This document shows positions 36,001-47,818 of a DNA stretch of 64,000 nt, piece after piece. The notes below the pieces were generated by a model that was given only the letters and a program-made list of their open reading frames with translations, was not told the DNA's origin and ran no database searches. The stretch covers positions 163,458-227,457 of the forward strand of contig JXTC01000160.1 of NCBI GenBank assembly GCA_002914845.1. The letters run 5' to 3'. A program made the position numbers and the translations under genes. The stretch's first letter is position 1, and every line of letters begins with the position of its first letter. Origin of the DNA: Trema orientale (Eukaryota > Streptophyta > Magnoliopsida > Rosales > Cannabaceae).

Positions 36001-37389
36001 ATGCCTCCTTTTGAGGGTTCAGCGCCGCCTCCGTACAACTCAGAGTCCAACATAGTCACCATTGATGTTGGAGGCCAGCTCTTCCAGACGACCAAGCAAA
36101 CCCTAACCCTAGCCGGACCCAACTCCCTCTTCGCCAGGATCTTGGATTCGGTAGCTCAGACCAGTGTCCCCTTCGTCGATCGGGACCCGGACCTGTTCTC
36201 CGTCCTCCTCTCGCTCCTCCGGACTGGTAATCTCCCCTCTAAAGCCAGAGCCTTCGATGTTCAAGACCTAATTTTCGAATCCCAATTCTATGGCGTCGAA
36301 CCCATTTTGGTCAATTCGGTGTCGAACCCGTCTCAGTTCGAGGCCTTTAACCTCGAGAAATCAACGCTTCTGCCCTTGAACGGCCGAGATTCGCCCTCCG
36401 TGATCGCCTCGACGCCGTTCGGATCGGTCCACGTCGCTCACGGGAGCAAGATCACGTCGTTCGATTGGTCCCTGAGGAAGAAATCCACCATCTTGACCCA
36501 ATTCACCGCCGTCGATTCGATGCTGGCGATTTCGCCCTCGGTGGCGGCCGCCGGAGCCACCGACTTCTCCGGGCTCCAGATTATCGATCTCGAAAACGGG
36601 TTTGTGAAGAAGAGTTTGAATTGGGAGAATGTGACTAAGTCTAGCTCCACAGTTCAGGCAATTGGGGCCTCTCCGGAGTGTCTCTTCGTCAGTTTCGAAT
36701 CGGGTCGGCGGAACTCGAATTCGATAATGGTTTACGATTTGCAGAGCCTGAGTCCGGTCACTGAGATCGGTCATTGTGAGATTTATGGTGCTGAGCTTAA
36801 CTCAGCTATCCCATCAACAAAACTGAATTGGGTTCATGGTAGGAGTTTGTTAATGGCTTCTGGGTCTCATAGTGGACCTTCAGGAGTATCAGGGACCATA
36901 AAGTTTTGGGATATTCGTTCTGGGAATGTGGTTTGGGAGCTGAAAGAGAATGTTGATTGCTTTTCAGATGTTACAGTTTCAGATAACTTGTCAGTAATGT
37001 TTAAAGTTGGTGTCAATTCAGGGGAAGTGTACTTCTCTGATTTGAGAAGTTTAGGTGATGAGAATCCATGGATTTGTCTTGGTGATAAGAGAAAAGGTAT
37101 TAATGGGAAGAAAGAAGGTGTTGGTTGCAAGATTGAAAGCCATGGAAATCAAGTGTTTTGCAGCAAGGGAGGTGACATTCAGCTCTGGTCTGAAGTAGCC
37201 ATGAGCTCTAGAAAGAGCAGTGAAGATGGGTTGGAAGATAGAGTCTTTAGGAAGAATTTGATGGGTAAAGTTAAGGACATGGGTGGTTCTAAGATAACCA
37301 ATTTGGCTTGTGGAGGGAACAAGATGTTTGTTACCAGGAAAGATCAGCAGAATGTTGAGGTTTGGCAAAGCTCAGTTAGAGGATTTTGA
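36001..37389 (+). CDS. BTB/POZ (KCTD-type) protein with WD40/YVTN-like repeats
   Basis: Intronless, 462 residues. The T1/BTB domain covers about residues 15-105: NIVTIDVGGQLFQTTKQTL, then FARILD, VPFVDRDPDLFSVLLSLLRTG and LIFESQFYGVE. This is the KCTD-type potassium-channel-tetramerisation fold, not the longer classic BTB. From about 125 to 460 there are propeller-like strands (HVAHGSKITSFDW, GTIKFWDIRSGNVVWEL, GEVYFSDLRS, GGDIQLWSEV, NVEVWQSS). KCTD-type proteins often serve as Cullin-3 adaptors, so substrate recruitment to a CUL3 ligase is a reasonable but unproven guess. Arabidopsis At5g41330 has this architecture and length. The first 600 bases are clearly GC- and CpG-richer than the surroundings, as in many intronless plant genes. 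Confidence 0.92.
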   Translation: MPPFEGSAPPPYNSESNIVTIDVGGQLFQTTKQTLTLAGPNSLFARILDSVAQTSVPFVDRDPDLFSVLLSLLRTGNLPSKARAFDVQDLIFESQFYGVEPILVNSVSNPSQFEAFNLEKSTLLPLNGRDSPSVIASTPFGSVHVAHGSKITSFDWSLRKKSTILTQFTAVDSMLAISPSVAAAGATDFSGLQIIDLENGFVKKSLNWENVTKSSSTVQAIGASPECLFVSFESGRRNSNSIMVYDLQSLSPVTEIGHCEIYGAELNSAIPSTKLNWVHGRSLLMASGSHSGPSGVSGTIKFWDIRSGNVVWELKENVDCFSDVTVSDNLSVMFKVGVNSGEVYFSDLRSLGDENPWICLGDKRKGINGKKEGVGCKIESHGNQVFCSKGGDIQLWSEVAMSSRKSSEDGLEDRVFRKNLMGKVKDMGGSKITNLACGGNKMFVTRKDQQNVEVWQSSVRGF

Positions 37390-37932
37390 TCACAATTTGT
37401 ATATAGGTTTATTAGTTTGATTTATTTGGCACTCATGTTGTAAAATAACCAGCCTATAATTCTTTCAATGAAGTTTAGTTTTAGCTTATATTGTCCAGTT
37501 ATGTATTTCATTCCTTTGCTATAATTCTATTCTGGTCTCTCATTGCATGATTCTGTTTTGAGGTCTTTTACTTATTATTGGTTCTGCTACACGGTAATCT
37601 TCAAGTCATCAGCTTTAGTCCAATACTATAGCCTATAAGCATGTACTTGGCCATTATCGAACTCTAGTTGCTTGACCTTGTCTTTGAAACCATGAACATT
37701 GTTGTTTATGATGAAATCTACACATGTTTAAACATTTTAATTTTATGGCAAACCAAGCATCTGCTTTGCCTACATGATTTTCTGTCACGTCATGTTAGCC
37801 ATGTCCCAATTTAGGCCCTTAATTGATATGGATCCTAATCAATTTCTCTTCAGTGATGATACTAATCGCATTATCCTTACAGAGATTTGTAATCCTCAGA
37901 ACTTAATTAATCTATGAATAGTTTCCTTTACA

Positions 37933-39130
37933 CGATAAATGAGCTATTTGATCCCTAAACTTTCGCAAAAATTTCACTTTGGTCCTTGTACTTTTATTAG
38001 TGAACAATTTAATGCGTTTCCCTTTAATTCTTTTAACCGAATTCCGTTACATTATAATCAGAAGGGATCTCGCATGTCCCTTCTGGTGAGGGCTAATGAG
38101 AGAGGACACAATCTAAAATAAGCGGCTCCTTACAAGTTACAATGTATGTGATGGACGGGTAAGATTGAGCTTTTGAAGTACTTCGGAATTAAAGCGAAAT
38201 GTTGAAAACAAAATATGCCATCAAGGAGGACGAAGCGCGCAAAGAAACAACCATGGCAATTTTTATCCACCTACTTTCTTTGTGCAAAAGTTCATTTTGA
38301 TTCAAGAACAAAGTATCAAATTAGGTCGACGAATTCCAAAATCAAAACAAAGAAAGAAAAAAGAAGAAGCTTAAGTAGAGTGTTAAACCACTAGGTCATC
38401 AAATAAGGATTCCATTAAAAGCTACTACATTAAACATATACTCATTGCTCTGGTCACTGCCAAAACAACGGAGAATAACTATTTTATTTTGTGTACGGTT
38501 CAACCAAACACCATTTATTGATTAATAATAGACAAATTAAATAGCAATGAAACAATAATCCATTTTCTCTGCCTTTACTTTTAGGTTTCAGTACACAATT
38601 CTCTTCTTTTAACTTTGTCATTCTTTTCATATGATTCCAAGAATAGAATGCTTCACACTATCACACAGTGGGATCTTAAAAAAATCTGTAGCCACCATTG
38701 CCTACACACAAACCCTAAATATATAAGAAAACCCATCCCAAAATTATATTATAGATTATTAATTTTTAGACAAAAATTTGATACTTTTACCTTTTTCCTT
38801 ACAACACTTGGGAAATCTTCTCTTAAGTTTCAAATTCAACCAAGACGTTTTCTTAACAATTGCCCTTCTATACTAAAAATGTGCAAGTTCCAAGCTCAAA
38901 CTATTTTTCTAGATTGGATTATACTGTTGGAAGAAGATGAAATCTAGGGCCAAAATTACCTAGGGTAGGAAAGAAAGAAACAAACCAGAAGCGGTATCTA
39001 ACGGAAATTGCTCAAAAGGACTAATGGGAACATTTTTAATAGTTTAAGGACCAAAATAATATAAATAAAAATTTAGGGACTAAAATCATATTTTTCCAAT
39101 AGTTTAGGGACCAAGTGGGTCATCTATCCC
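37933..39130. mobile_element. Non-autonomous DNA transposon with ~50-bp inverted ends
   Basis: The left end (GATAAATGAGCTATTTGATC, CCTAAACTTTCGCAAAAAT) is an inverted repeat of the right end, which reversed reads GATAGATGACCCACTTGGTC, CCTAAACTATTGGAAAAAT. Similarity extends about 50 bp, including TTTGGTCC/TTTAGTCC. The 1.2-kb interior has no long frame. Flanks TTCCTTTAC and CTTCTTTAC match at 7 of 9, which would suit a decayed MULE target duplication. Ends made of 'GGTCCCTAAACT' are common in plant MULE-like MITEs. Confidence 0.65.
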
Positions 39131-39310
39131 TTCTTTACATGCCTTCTTGCCATGATCCTTAGTATCTGAATTTAGGAATATTTGACACTCGTTCAATGCA
39201 TGTGTTCGAGGTTATTGACTGCTAGAAAGGACGAGGAAATCAGTTTGACAAAAGAAAATTCTGAAGAACAAGCTAAATACTTCTGGCCGTTATAAACTAA
39301 AATGGAATAA

Positions 39311-39744
39311 GGTTTAATGGCACAAATGGTCCCTGAACTATTCAATTGGTTACAATTTGGTCCTAAAATTCTAATTTTGGCAATTAAGCTCATGCACTTT
39401 TCGATTTTATGCGATTTGGTGGATGAACTATTCAAATCGTAGTATGCCATCTAATATCTAACGGACAACACATCTGAAAGAATTTTTATGCTTCTTGGAG
39501 TTGTTATTTGGAGAAAATTTGAAAATTTTATGAAATTGTTCATTTTTATACTTAAAATTGTTAAATTACATCTCAAATACAATTTTTAATGCTACCACGT
39601 ACTCTTTACGCATGTTTTCTATCAGAAATTTAAATGTTCTGATTTGAAAGTTCAGGAACCAAATTATGTGGAATTAGAAAGTTTAGCGAAATTGAATTAA
39701 ATTGTCTCGAGTTGGAAAGTTCTTGACCATTTGTGCCATAGACC
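39311..39744. mobile_element. MULE-type MITE, family B
   Basis: A 434-bp element. The left end is GGTTTAATGGCACAAATGGT; the right end reversed is GGTCTATGGCACAAATGGTC. Flanks ATGGAATAA (39302-39310) and AGAGAATAA (39745-39753) match at 7 of 9, consistent with a 9-bp duplication. No coding potential. Its right end is included in the tandem duplication that follows. Confidence 0.7.
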
Positions 39745-40022
39745 AGAGAATAAATAGTTTATAAATTTGAACAAATTTAATAGAAGAGAAATACTGTGAA
39801 GAGAGATCGCGGCAGCAATCTTTCTTATTATTTATTTTTCATTTTTTTTTGGTCTTCTACATTTACAATTGATCCATTTGTGCCATAGACCAGAGAATAA
39901 ATAGTTTATAAATTTGAACAAATTTAATAGAAGAGAAATACTGGGCAGAGAGATCGCGGCAGCAATCTTTCTTATTATTTATTTTTCATTTTTTTTTTGG
40001 GTCTTCTACATTTACAATTGAT
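39727..40022. repeat. 147-bp near-identical tandem duplication
   Basis: Copy 1 is 39727-39873 and copy 2 is 39874-40022. Both begin CCATTTGTGCCATAGACCAG and end TTTACAATTGAT. They differ only near GTGAAGAG/GGGCAGAG and by two extra bases in the T/G run. The first 18 bases are the right end of the family B MITE, so duplication happened after that insertion. Confidence 0.9.
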
Positions 40023-43000
40023 ATCAAAGCTCCTATTTATAGTCTTAGAATACAATCAATAAAGGAAAATGTGCATTTGTGGGATAAATCTTCCATGTTT
40101 TATTGTATCAAAAGACATGAGAATCGATTTGATATTGTATAATTTATACTACTACTTATAATAAATACATTTTATTAATTATTATAATTAATAATAGATG
40201 GCATGGTGATTTTGTGACTGGCATTTTAGGCAACTCATTTTTGTAAGTCAGACATAAATTTGAAAACGAATTATACAATATCATTTTATTTCATATACTA
40301 TATATGCTAAGCATAGATAGGCAGGTCAATGGTCCATTTTCTTTTTACACTTATATCTTTAACCTTTTTTATATTTTTCCTTTTGGGTTTTTAATAAAAT
40401 CAAGTAATTTACTGGTTTTAGAGAGGCATACTAGACATTTAATTCTTTTGTTTCCTTATTTGTCTCAAATGTTAAGGTTGATTTCGCAGTTTTGTTTTAT
40501 GTATAATGGACTCGTATTCCTAAATCTTGACCAATATCTTTTGTCAAATACATCTATACTCATTTTACTATATACTCTATTTAATTTTAGGAAGATTCTA
40601 GTGTAAGAGAGGCAAAATTCCTCTGACTCATAGGGGCCTTATCTAGGCTATTTAATTTAATCTAATGGTTGTAAAAATAGTAATCCCAAACAATAACAAT
40701 TACATCTTAGTACACACCATGTCTATTGTTTCTTTTCTCTTTACCATGATGTGCTTTTCTCAGATTTGACCATGGCCATGGCCACCTGCTACTCTCTTCT
40801 CTTCTCTATGGTTTTCCATAGATCTCAATGACTAAATTTGAGCAGCACTAGCTTAAATTGAACATGGTGTGGAAGGAGTAAATTTTCTATTTTATAGAAT
40901 TAAGGGAAGTAGAAATTTGTGTCCAATGTTATGGCTGGAAAGGGTTATCTTTTTTTTTTTTTTCTTTTTTAACGGGTTATCATATTTCATCTCAACAATG
41001 TGAAGACTAATTCAATGAATTTTATCAAAGAGATATAAAAGACTTCATGATATGCTTGGGAGGGAACTTCTTGCCAAGCTATTGAGAATCCTGCACTTTT
41101 GGATACGATAGATAATTTAAACGAAAAAGCGAAAAAATGATGTTAAGTAAATATTAAGTTCAAAGTTGAATTTGGATACGTAATATTAGTTATGTTACGT
41201 TATGGCACATGTGCATATAGGAAGATACTTGATTTCTTAGCTTTCATTTCAAGTTTTTTTTTCCCCCACAAAAATGGTGGCTATTAATTTTATTAGATTT
41301 CATTTTAAAGATTTTTTTTCTTTCTTTTTTTCTGTAACAATAGTATTAGTTCCACATTTGAGGAGTCATACATGGGTATCTAAGAGAAAATATGGGTGTT
41401 AGTCGAAAGATTTGAGACAAAAGCAATTTTGTGACGAATAAAAAAAGAAAATATGTAAATTGAGAAAGTAATAGAGGAAAGAGAAAGATTATTTAACTTA
41501 ATAGAAGAGGAGTCATTTCTCTCTCTTAGTTTTTGTTTTTGTTTTTGTCTTTTAGTTTAGTTTTATTTACGAGTTGTATAACCCGCGCTTTTGCTGCAGG
41601 TTATATTATGTTGTGATATGAGATAGAATAAATTGGTATATAAAACAATAACTATATCATTTATAATATACTATAATTTTTTTACTTTAAGATGCTATAA
41701 TTTTTATAATAAGATGATATTATTGTACAATATAATAAAGTACTGTTTAAAATATTACAAAATATTTTTCTAATATTAAACTTTGATAATTCCTTTTACA
41801 GCTTTTGTTTTTCTCTTTTCTCTTGTTCTTCTTAATTGCAATTAGAAAAATAATTTTTTTAGAATAGGAAGAAAGAATGAAATTAATTTATATATATTTT
41901 TTAAAAAAAAAGAGAAGATAATGAATTTTTGTTATTATGATATAAAATATTTATCTAAGTTAATTACCAAAGTCCCTATGTTGAAGATTCAGAATTTCAT
42001 CATAACTAAATGCAGAGTCTTTATTTTGAAGACAATGGTATGCTGTTTACATTGAAGTCATTATGATGAATAATTTCTTGACATTGTTCTTTTATCTATC
42101 TAATTAAGAAAATAAAAAACAAATGTTATTATGAGTATTTGTTTATTAAAAACTGATCAAATAATATAATTATATTCTTTCTATATAAAATGATTAAGAT
42201 TTGTTTTCTATACTTATTTTTCCTATTATATTAATTTATTTATGCTATATTAATTTTATTTAAGAATATTATTTCTAATGTTATTATTATACTAATACAT
42301 CAAAGTTATTTATAGTACTTTAGTTTATAATTTTTTTAAATTATTTTATTATACTATGTTTTACTTATGATTATTTAATTGTGACTTATTCTTCTTATAT
42401 TATTATTGTTATATTATTCATATATTAAAATATTTTTTTATGTTGTGTAAATTATTTTGTTGATATTATTTAAGTTATTTTAGTTTGTTATAATTTTAAA
42501 TAATTACATTATTCTATTTATTTTTGTATATAAAAGCTATCTTTTCATTTTTGATTCTTTTTAGAATACTTAAATTATAAATAAAAATATTTTTTTAAAA
42601 ATATAATAAATGCATGTATTTTTGTTTAATGTATATTAATTTGATTTATTATTATTTATCAGTATATAATGTAAAATAAAAATCTTTTTCTTTTACTTAA
42701 TTTTTTTTTAGTTATATATCTTATACATATAGTTTAAATAACATTTATATTTTTTTAAGGATTTTTTTACTAACTAAATAGCTAGGTGCTTTTTTTTTTT
42801 TATTTCCAGCAATCTCATTCAGATTGACATCTTTTTTTGTTAAAAATATAATTAACTTAAAGGAAGTTAACCTATTTTTAATTTCCTTTATAAAAAATGT
42901 AAATTTATTCATCTTTTGTGTAAGTAAAGTTTTATATCAAAATCGGGTATAGTGTATATGCAAAAAAATTTTGTACTTAAATCTATTTATAAATAATTTA

Positions 43001-44462
43001 ATAAAATTTACTGAAAACATTCATTTTTTTATTATAACGTTTCAAATTTTATGTTGTAATTATTATTGATTAAAGTAAAGTATAACTATAATTCAAATTA
43101 TGAAGGTTATGATGCATTATCTATTCAAAATGTTCATTATAGTGGTATTAGTCCTCTTTTCAATCTTCTTTCTAGATTATTAATATGGCTCTTTTTTTCT
43201 TTTTGTCTCAATTGAAATTTCATCTTCTATATATATACTTCGATATTTAAATTATTTCCATGAATCAAGTATCTACGTTCTTATTAAGGTTATAAAAGTA
43301 AATTCTAGATATAATATGAATCATTAAAATCAAGTTTAAAACACTATATTTGATTACATACAATATCAAAGTCCTTGAACTTAAATGTATAAAACATTAA
43401 ACTACATACATATAACAGTATTTAATACATAATAAAATAAAATTTTCTTAATAATATTACAACAAAATAAATTGCAATTTATTTTTCTTCTTTTTTCATC
43501 TTTTTTCATAACAGAATCTCCTTGCTTATCTTTGAACAGTGAGAATTCTTTGATATCACTGATTGTTAGCCTCTATCATAATCATATAATATATACAAAT
43601 AAATATAGTGAACTAAGTACAGGAATATATGTAAAATTTGGATCATATATATCAAGGTATCATCAATATATGACAGATTTATGAGAATGTATTTATAAAT
43701 ATTTATCTAACTACCTAAGAAATTGTTTTTTGGGTAAATAAAACAGATATTTCTGGTAATTAGATAAACATACAAAACATTATAAATGTATAAAAAAATA
43801 TGCCATATATATTATACTACTCAAATAAAGGATCCAAATTATAGGAATATAATCTAAGACTACTCAAAAACTATCAAATGAATAAAGCTCATAAAAACTA
43901 ACTATTAATAAAAAAGGAAAAATAATCTGAAAAAAGATTGGAAAAAAAAAAAGAGAAGTGGATTTTAAAAACTGAAATTACAATAAATAATTAAATGACC
44001 AAAAGACTAAGTCCAATTACTCAATCAAAATCTATATAAAGGATTGTTTTAGTAAAATTAATACGCAGCTGAAGTAAAAAAACTGAATAAGGCCACACAC
44101 ATACTAACAATAAACGGAGTATTAAAGGCAAAAACGCAATAATACATGAATAATCGATGTATATGCACATAACTTATCCAAATTCATCAGAAAATCCTCC
44201 CAAATAACTATTCTTTTAAATATTGTAAGGACTAAATTATTAAAGCATACCATAAAATGTTAAAGAAATGTTTTTTTTAAGGAATAAAAAAATATGTTTA
44301 AAAATCATAGATTACTGTTATTTATATAGAAAACCTCTCCTCAACTTTACTATATATAAATAATAAGTATAAATATAAAGACATATAAAGTTATGAATAC
44401 CAAAGATACTATTAAAAAAATTGTAGTAGCAATTCAAAGCTAAAAAGATTCATTAAACAGTA
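40023..44462. other. Very AT-rich gene-free block
   Basis: From about 41600 to 44450 the sequence is overwhelmingly A and T, with long TATATT-type runs and only short chance frames. No recognisable gene, tRNA or intact transposon end was found. It borders the deleted retrotransposon at 44463. Confidence 0.6.
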
Positions 44463-44672
44463 GCTTAACTATGTAATTGTTTTTCAGATTATGAGATTAT
44501 GAATGAATATTGAGTGATTATTGAGTTTTCTCCTTTATGGTTCTTCTTTTCTTTGAATTCTTATCTTGATTCTCTATTGCTTTTCTACCAATTCATCTAT
44601 TTCTGCCTAAATTCTATCACCCCTTACTCTTCTACCTATTCTCTTTCTAAATTCTCATCTTATCCAACATCA
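44463..44672 (+). repeat. 5' LTR fragment
   Basis: Starts GCTTAACTATGTAATTG and ends ATCCAACATCA. It corresponds to the last 210 bp of the 3' LTR. The missing upstream part suggests a deletion that removed the left end of the element and its target duplication. Confidence 0.85.
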
Positions 44673-44674
44673 AT

Positions 44675-44686
44675 TGGTATCCGAGC
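44675..44686 (+). other. Primer-binding site (initiator tRNA-Met)
   Basis: TGGTATCCGAGC, one mismatch from the common plant retroelement site complementary to the 3' end of initiator tRNA-Met. Confidence 0.8.
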
Positions 44687-45059
44687 CTAGTTCGATTTCT
44701 TATTGCCTATCCTTAAAATTTTTTTTCCTTCCGCACTCAAAAAAAAAAAAAACCCATTGTTCAAAAGAGTACTGTTCAAAACCGGTACTGTTCAAAATCG
44801 GCACTGTTCAAAAAAAAAAAAAAAGAAGCTGCCGCCTAGTCCACCCTAGAAGCTGCAATCCCACTGTCACCATCTTGCGCCATCTGTTGCCCTCAACTAC
44901 CTTGCGTTCCACAATGTCGCTCCGTGGGTCCAAAATTTATCGTTTTGTAGAAAGATCTTTACATCAACGCTTCTAGAATACTTCGGGTAATATTTTTCTA
45001 CATTGGTACTTTGTCTTATGGTTATATTAGTTGGATAATTGATTGATATGTATTTTGAT

Positions 45060-45440
45060 CCATGCTAATCTATTAAAGATGAATTTTTAAAACTCTAATT
45101 ATTACCAACAATACTACTATGACCCTTATATCTATGAGCCATGTTCTCCTCACCAATACCGTCAAAAATCTAAAGAAGTTCCTCAATATAATGGTTGCCC
45201 ACGTCCATATATTTTTTTGGAATGGATGAGTTGTTTGGAAGATTTTTTTGCATGGCATGATTTTGAAAAAAAAGATGTATTCGTTTTGCTGATTGGACAT
45301 TGGTTGGTTCTGCTAAGTTTTATTGGCATAAAATGTTACAATCCTTTAACCACTTAAATCATAAGCCTTTGTGGGTTAAAATTAAAGAAAAATTAGAAGA
45401 AAAATTTCTCACACCCTATTATCGAAGATAAAGATTCCCT
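45060..45440 (+). pseudogene. Retrotransposon gag remnant (Ty3/gypsy-like)
   Basis: Translated pieces in shifting frames read FLEWMSCLEDFFAWHDFEKK, then GSAKFYWHKMLQSFNHLN, then KEKLEEKFLTPYYRR. This is the order of the Retrotrans_gag domain of plant gypsy elements (FLEW..EDFF.W, SAKF.W, L...FLPP.Y). At least one frameshift and a stop interrupt it. A further frame at 45624-46052 (Thr/Pro/Gln-rich, 142 codons) may be distal gag or spacer; I do not recognise it. Confidence 0.7.
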
Positions 45441-46086
45441 ATCTTAGTTAACTTTGCTCCCTTAGGATAGATAACCTCTCACGTTAGTCAATCTCATGTT
45501 CACTCTGTCATCCAACCTAGTGTTTGCCATGTTACATATGCTACAACTCATTATGGCTAACCTGAGTTTGTTCTAGATTATAAATCCCAGATTGACAAAA
45601 ATTTAGCAGACATTAGAGCCTAATTGGACCGCATAAACCAACATTACCAAGGCATAAAAACTAGACCATGTGATATACAACTCTCTACCCATGATGAGTC
45701 CATTGTAGCACAATATTCAACTATAGTTGAGCCCGTCATAACCACTCAACCTACTACTTTTATTCCTTTACCTGTTGTTCCTAGTCAACCTACACATCAA
45801 ACTCAATATCAAATTCTAAAACTTGGATCAAATACATGTTTGTTTGATTTTCTTTCTAATATGACTACTGGACTAGTTTTCAATTTGAGGAAATTTTTTG
45901 AGAAGTCAGGTATTCAAACGCATACTGTGCTCCAGAGAAAATGGGACAAGTGCAACGAATCTAGATCCTACATTGTCATCACGCATCAAGACTTGAGCTT
46001 GCCTATTTTTCTCCGCTTCAGATTACTTCTTTATGATGTATATGTATTTTAACTTGCTGGAGTCGAGTTCTCGAAGTACGGGAGAT

Positions 46087-46471
46087 TGATGAAGAATAGG
46101 AAAGGAATATATTAGGAATATTATAATAATAATAATTATTATTAAATTAGGTTTTATTTAATTATTAGGTTTTGAGTAACTAGTTTTAAGTTTCCCGTTT
46201 CTATCAGTTTCTAGAATGTGTCTAGTTTCCTAGTTGTGTTCAATTGCCTATCTATAAATAGGCTTAACTATGTAATTGTTTTTCAGATTATGAGATTATG
46301 AATGAATATTGAGTGATTATTGAGTTTTCTCCTTTATGGTTCTTCTTCTCTTCAAGTTCTTATCTTGATTCTCTATTGCTTTTCTACCAATTCATCTATT
46401 TTTGCCTAAATTTTATCATCCCTTGCTCTTCTACCTATTCTCTTTCTAAATTCTCATCTTATCCTATATCA
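46087..46471 (+). repeat. 3' LTR (385 bp)
   Basis: Begins TGATGAAGAATAGG and ends CCTATATCA. It contains CTATAAATAGGC (46252-46263), a TATA-box-like element, shortly before the part shared with the 5' LTR fragment. Confidence 0.8.
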
Positions 46472-47489
46472 AACGTCTTATCTTTTAACAAACTAAATGC
46501 ACATTTAATCTCCTGTTCTCATAAAATCTATAAATATTCCTTTATATTATATATTCAAAAAATCATTTTTTTGTCAAAAATTTTACTATTATTATTTTAT
46601 TTTCTTTAAAAATATTATTTGAAAAATTATTTAAAAAAAACAGTAACAACATTATTTCTATATTCAGAAAAGCACAACTTTTAAAATAAATAGAATAAGT
46701 AGATAATATGTAAGTGTTTGCTAAAGGTTTTTGGAAATATATGTAAAGGTACGTCAAAAAAATACACGTAGTATACTTTTGGGTTTTTTTTGAGAAAATA
46801 TTATTAGACTTAGTATTTAGCCATAATAAAATGGGCATTTTTTGGACTATCCCCCATTTTTGTGTACACTTTGCCTTTCATGTAGAGTGTTGTAAGACCT
46901 ATTAGACCTTTTGGAGACTTGTATAAGTGTATATATGAAGCTTAAGAAGTGATACTTAAACATTAATTCTTCTTTTATTTTTTTAAAAAGCAACTTGGAT
47001 TAAACTTAGCAAAATTAATTATAAACAGTTGATTCATAAAATTTAGAATAAAGTTTTTTATCCCGAACATGATAATTTTACGACTGACGTGGCCTTCTTT
47101 TAAAAAATGTAGCCCACTTGAATGCTTATTTTTATGCCTTATTTTTCTCCTATATGGCTCATATTAAGCTTCCGATTCGGAATAAATAGTATTATTCTAA
47201 AGTTTATGGTATTTATTCATACCCAATCAATAACTATGTTTTTATTTCTATTGAAGTTATTTTATTGACTATAATAAATACTAATAATTTAAACTCTAGA
47301 CACATGATAGATCTATGGTTAGATAATAGTAAGATGCCAATTATATTTAGAAATGTCAAATTCTAAGGAGCAGATAAGAATATTTGTATTACCTAAAGTC
47401 AAAGAGAAAAAAACGAAGGAGGACTAGTTTTTTTTTTTTAATATTTCGTCAATAAAATCTCAAATTTTCAAAGAAAATTATTTATATTG

Positions 47490-47614
47490 CAGTTTAAGCA
47501 TATATTATGTATTTATTGTTATTATTTTTTTCCAACTACTCAAATCATGGTAGCCGTTAGATAGGTAAAAAAAAAAATTTAGTAAAAAAATTTCTAATGG
47601 ATTATGGCCCTATA
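47490..47614 (-). mobile_element. MULE-type MITE, family A, partial copy
   Basis: Reverse-complement match to copy 2 at 11598: it carries CCAACTACTCAAATCATGG, TAGCCGTTAGATAGG and the terminal CTAATGGATTATGGCCC. The other end is not recognisable, so it appears truncated or badly decayed upstream of 47490. Confidence 0.65.
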
Positions 47615-47802
47615 TATATATTAAGAGATAATGTAAGTTAAAATTTACTAAATTCAAATTTAAAATTTTCCATTTTTTGTTCACAAGAAGAAAACAAAAA
47701 ATAAGTAGCTTGCACGTGTAAGGCTTGTGCAGCTTTTTACTAGTAACTGTAATAAATTATAAAATTTTTATGCACTACATCACACGATTTATAACAATTC
47801 GT

Positions 47803-47818
47803 NNNNNNNNNNNNNNNN
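47803..47818. other. Assembly gap (16 N)
   Basis: Sixteen N characters. The short fixed size suggests a gap-closing placeholder, not a measured length, so distances across it should not be trusted. Confidence 1.

Larger units (their letters stand above)
44463..46471 (+). mobile_element. Deleted LTR retrotransposon (truncated 5' LTR, gag remnant, full 3' LTR)
   Basis: The 210 bp at 44463-44672 repeat the 210 bp at 46262-46471 with few differences, and both end in CA. The primer-binding site TGGTATCCGAGC follows 2 nt after the left copy; it matches the plant initiator-Met tRNA site TGGTATCAGAGC at 11 of 12. The interior holds a broken gag frame and no protease, reverse transcriptase or integrase. 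The 3' LTR (46087-46471) starts TGATGAAG after a purine stretch. The left LTR has lost its first ~175 bp, so the element is dead by itself. Confidence 0.85.

Noticed and set aside
36361-36774. Minus-strand frame of 137 codons within the BTB gene
   Set aside because: Antisense shadow of the GC-rich BTB/WD40-like coding exon; the plus-strand product has clear domains.
41600-44450. Possible organelle DNA insertion or AT-rich gene
   Set aside because: No plastid or mitochondrial gene, rRNA or tRNA is recognisable; composition is simply extreme AT with short random frames.
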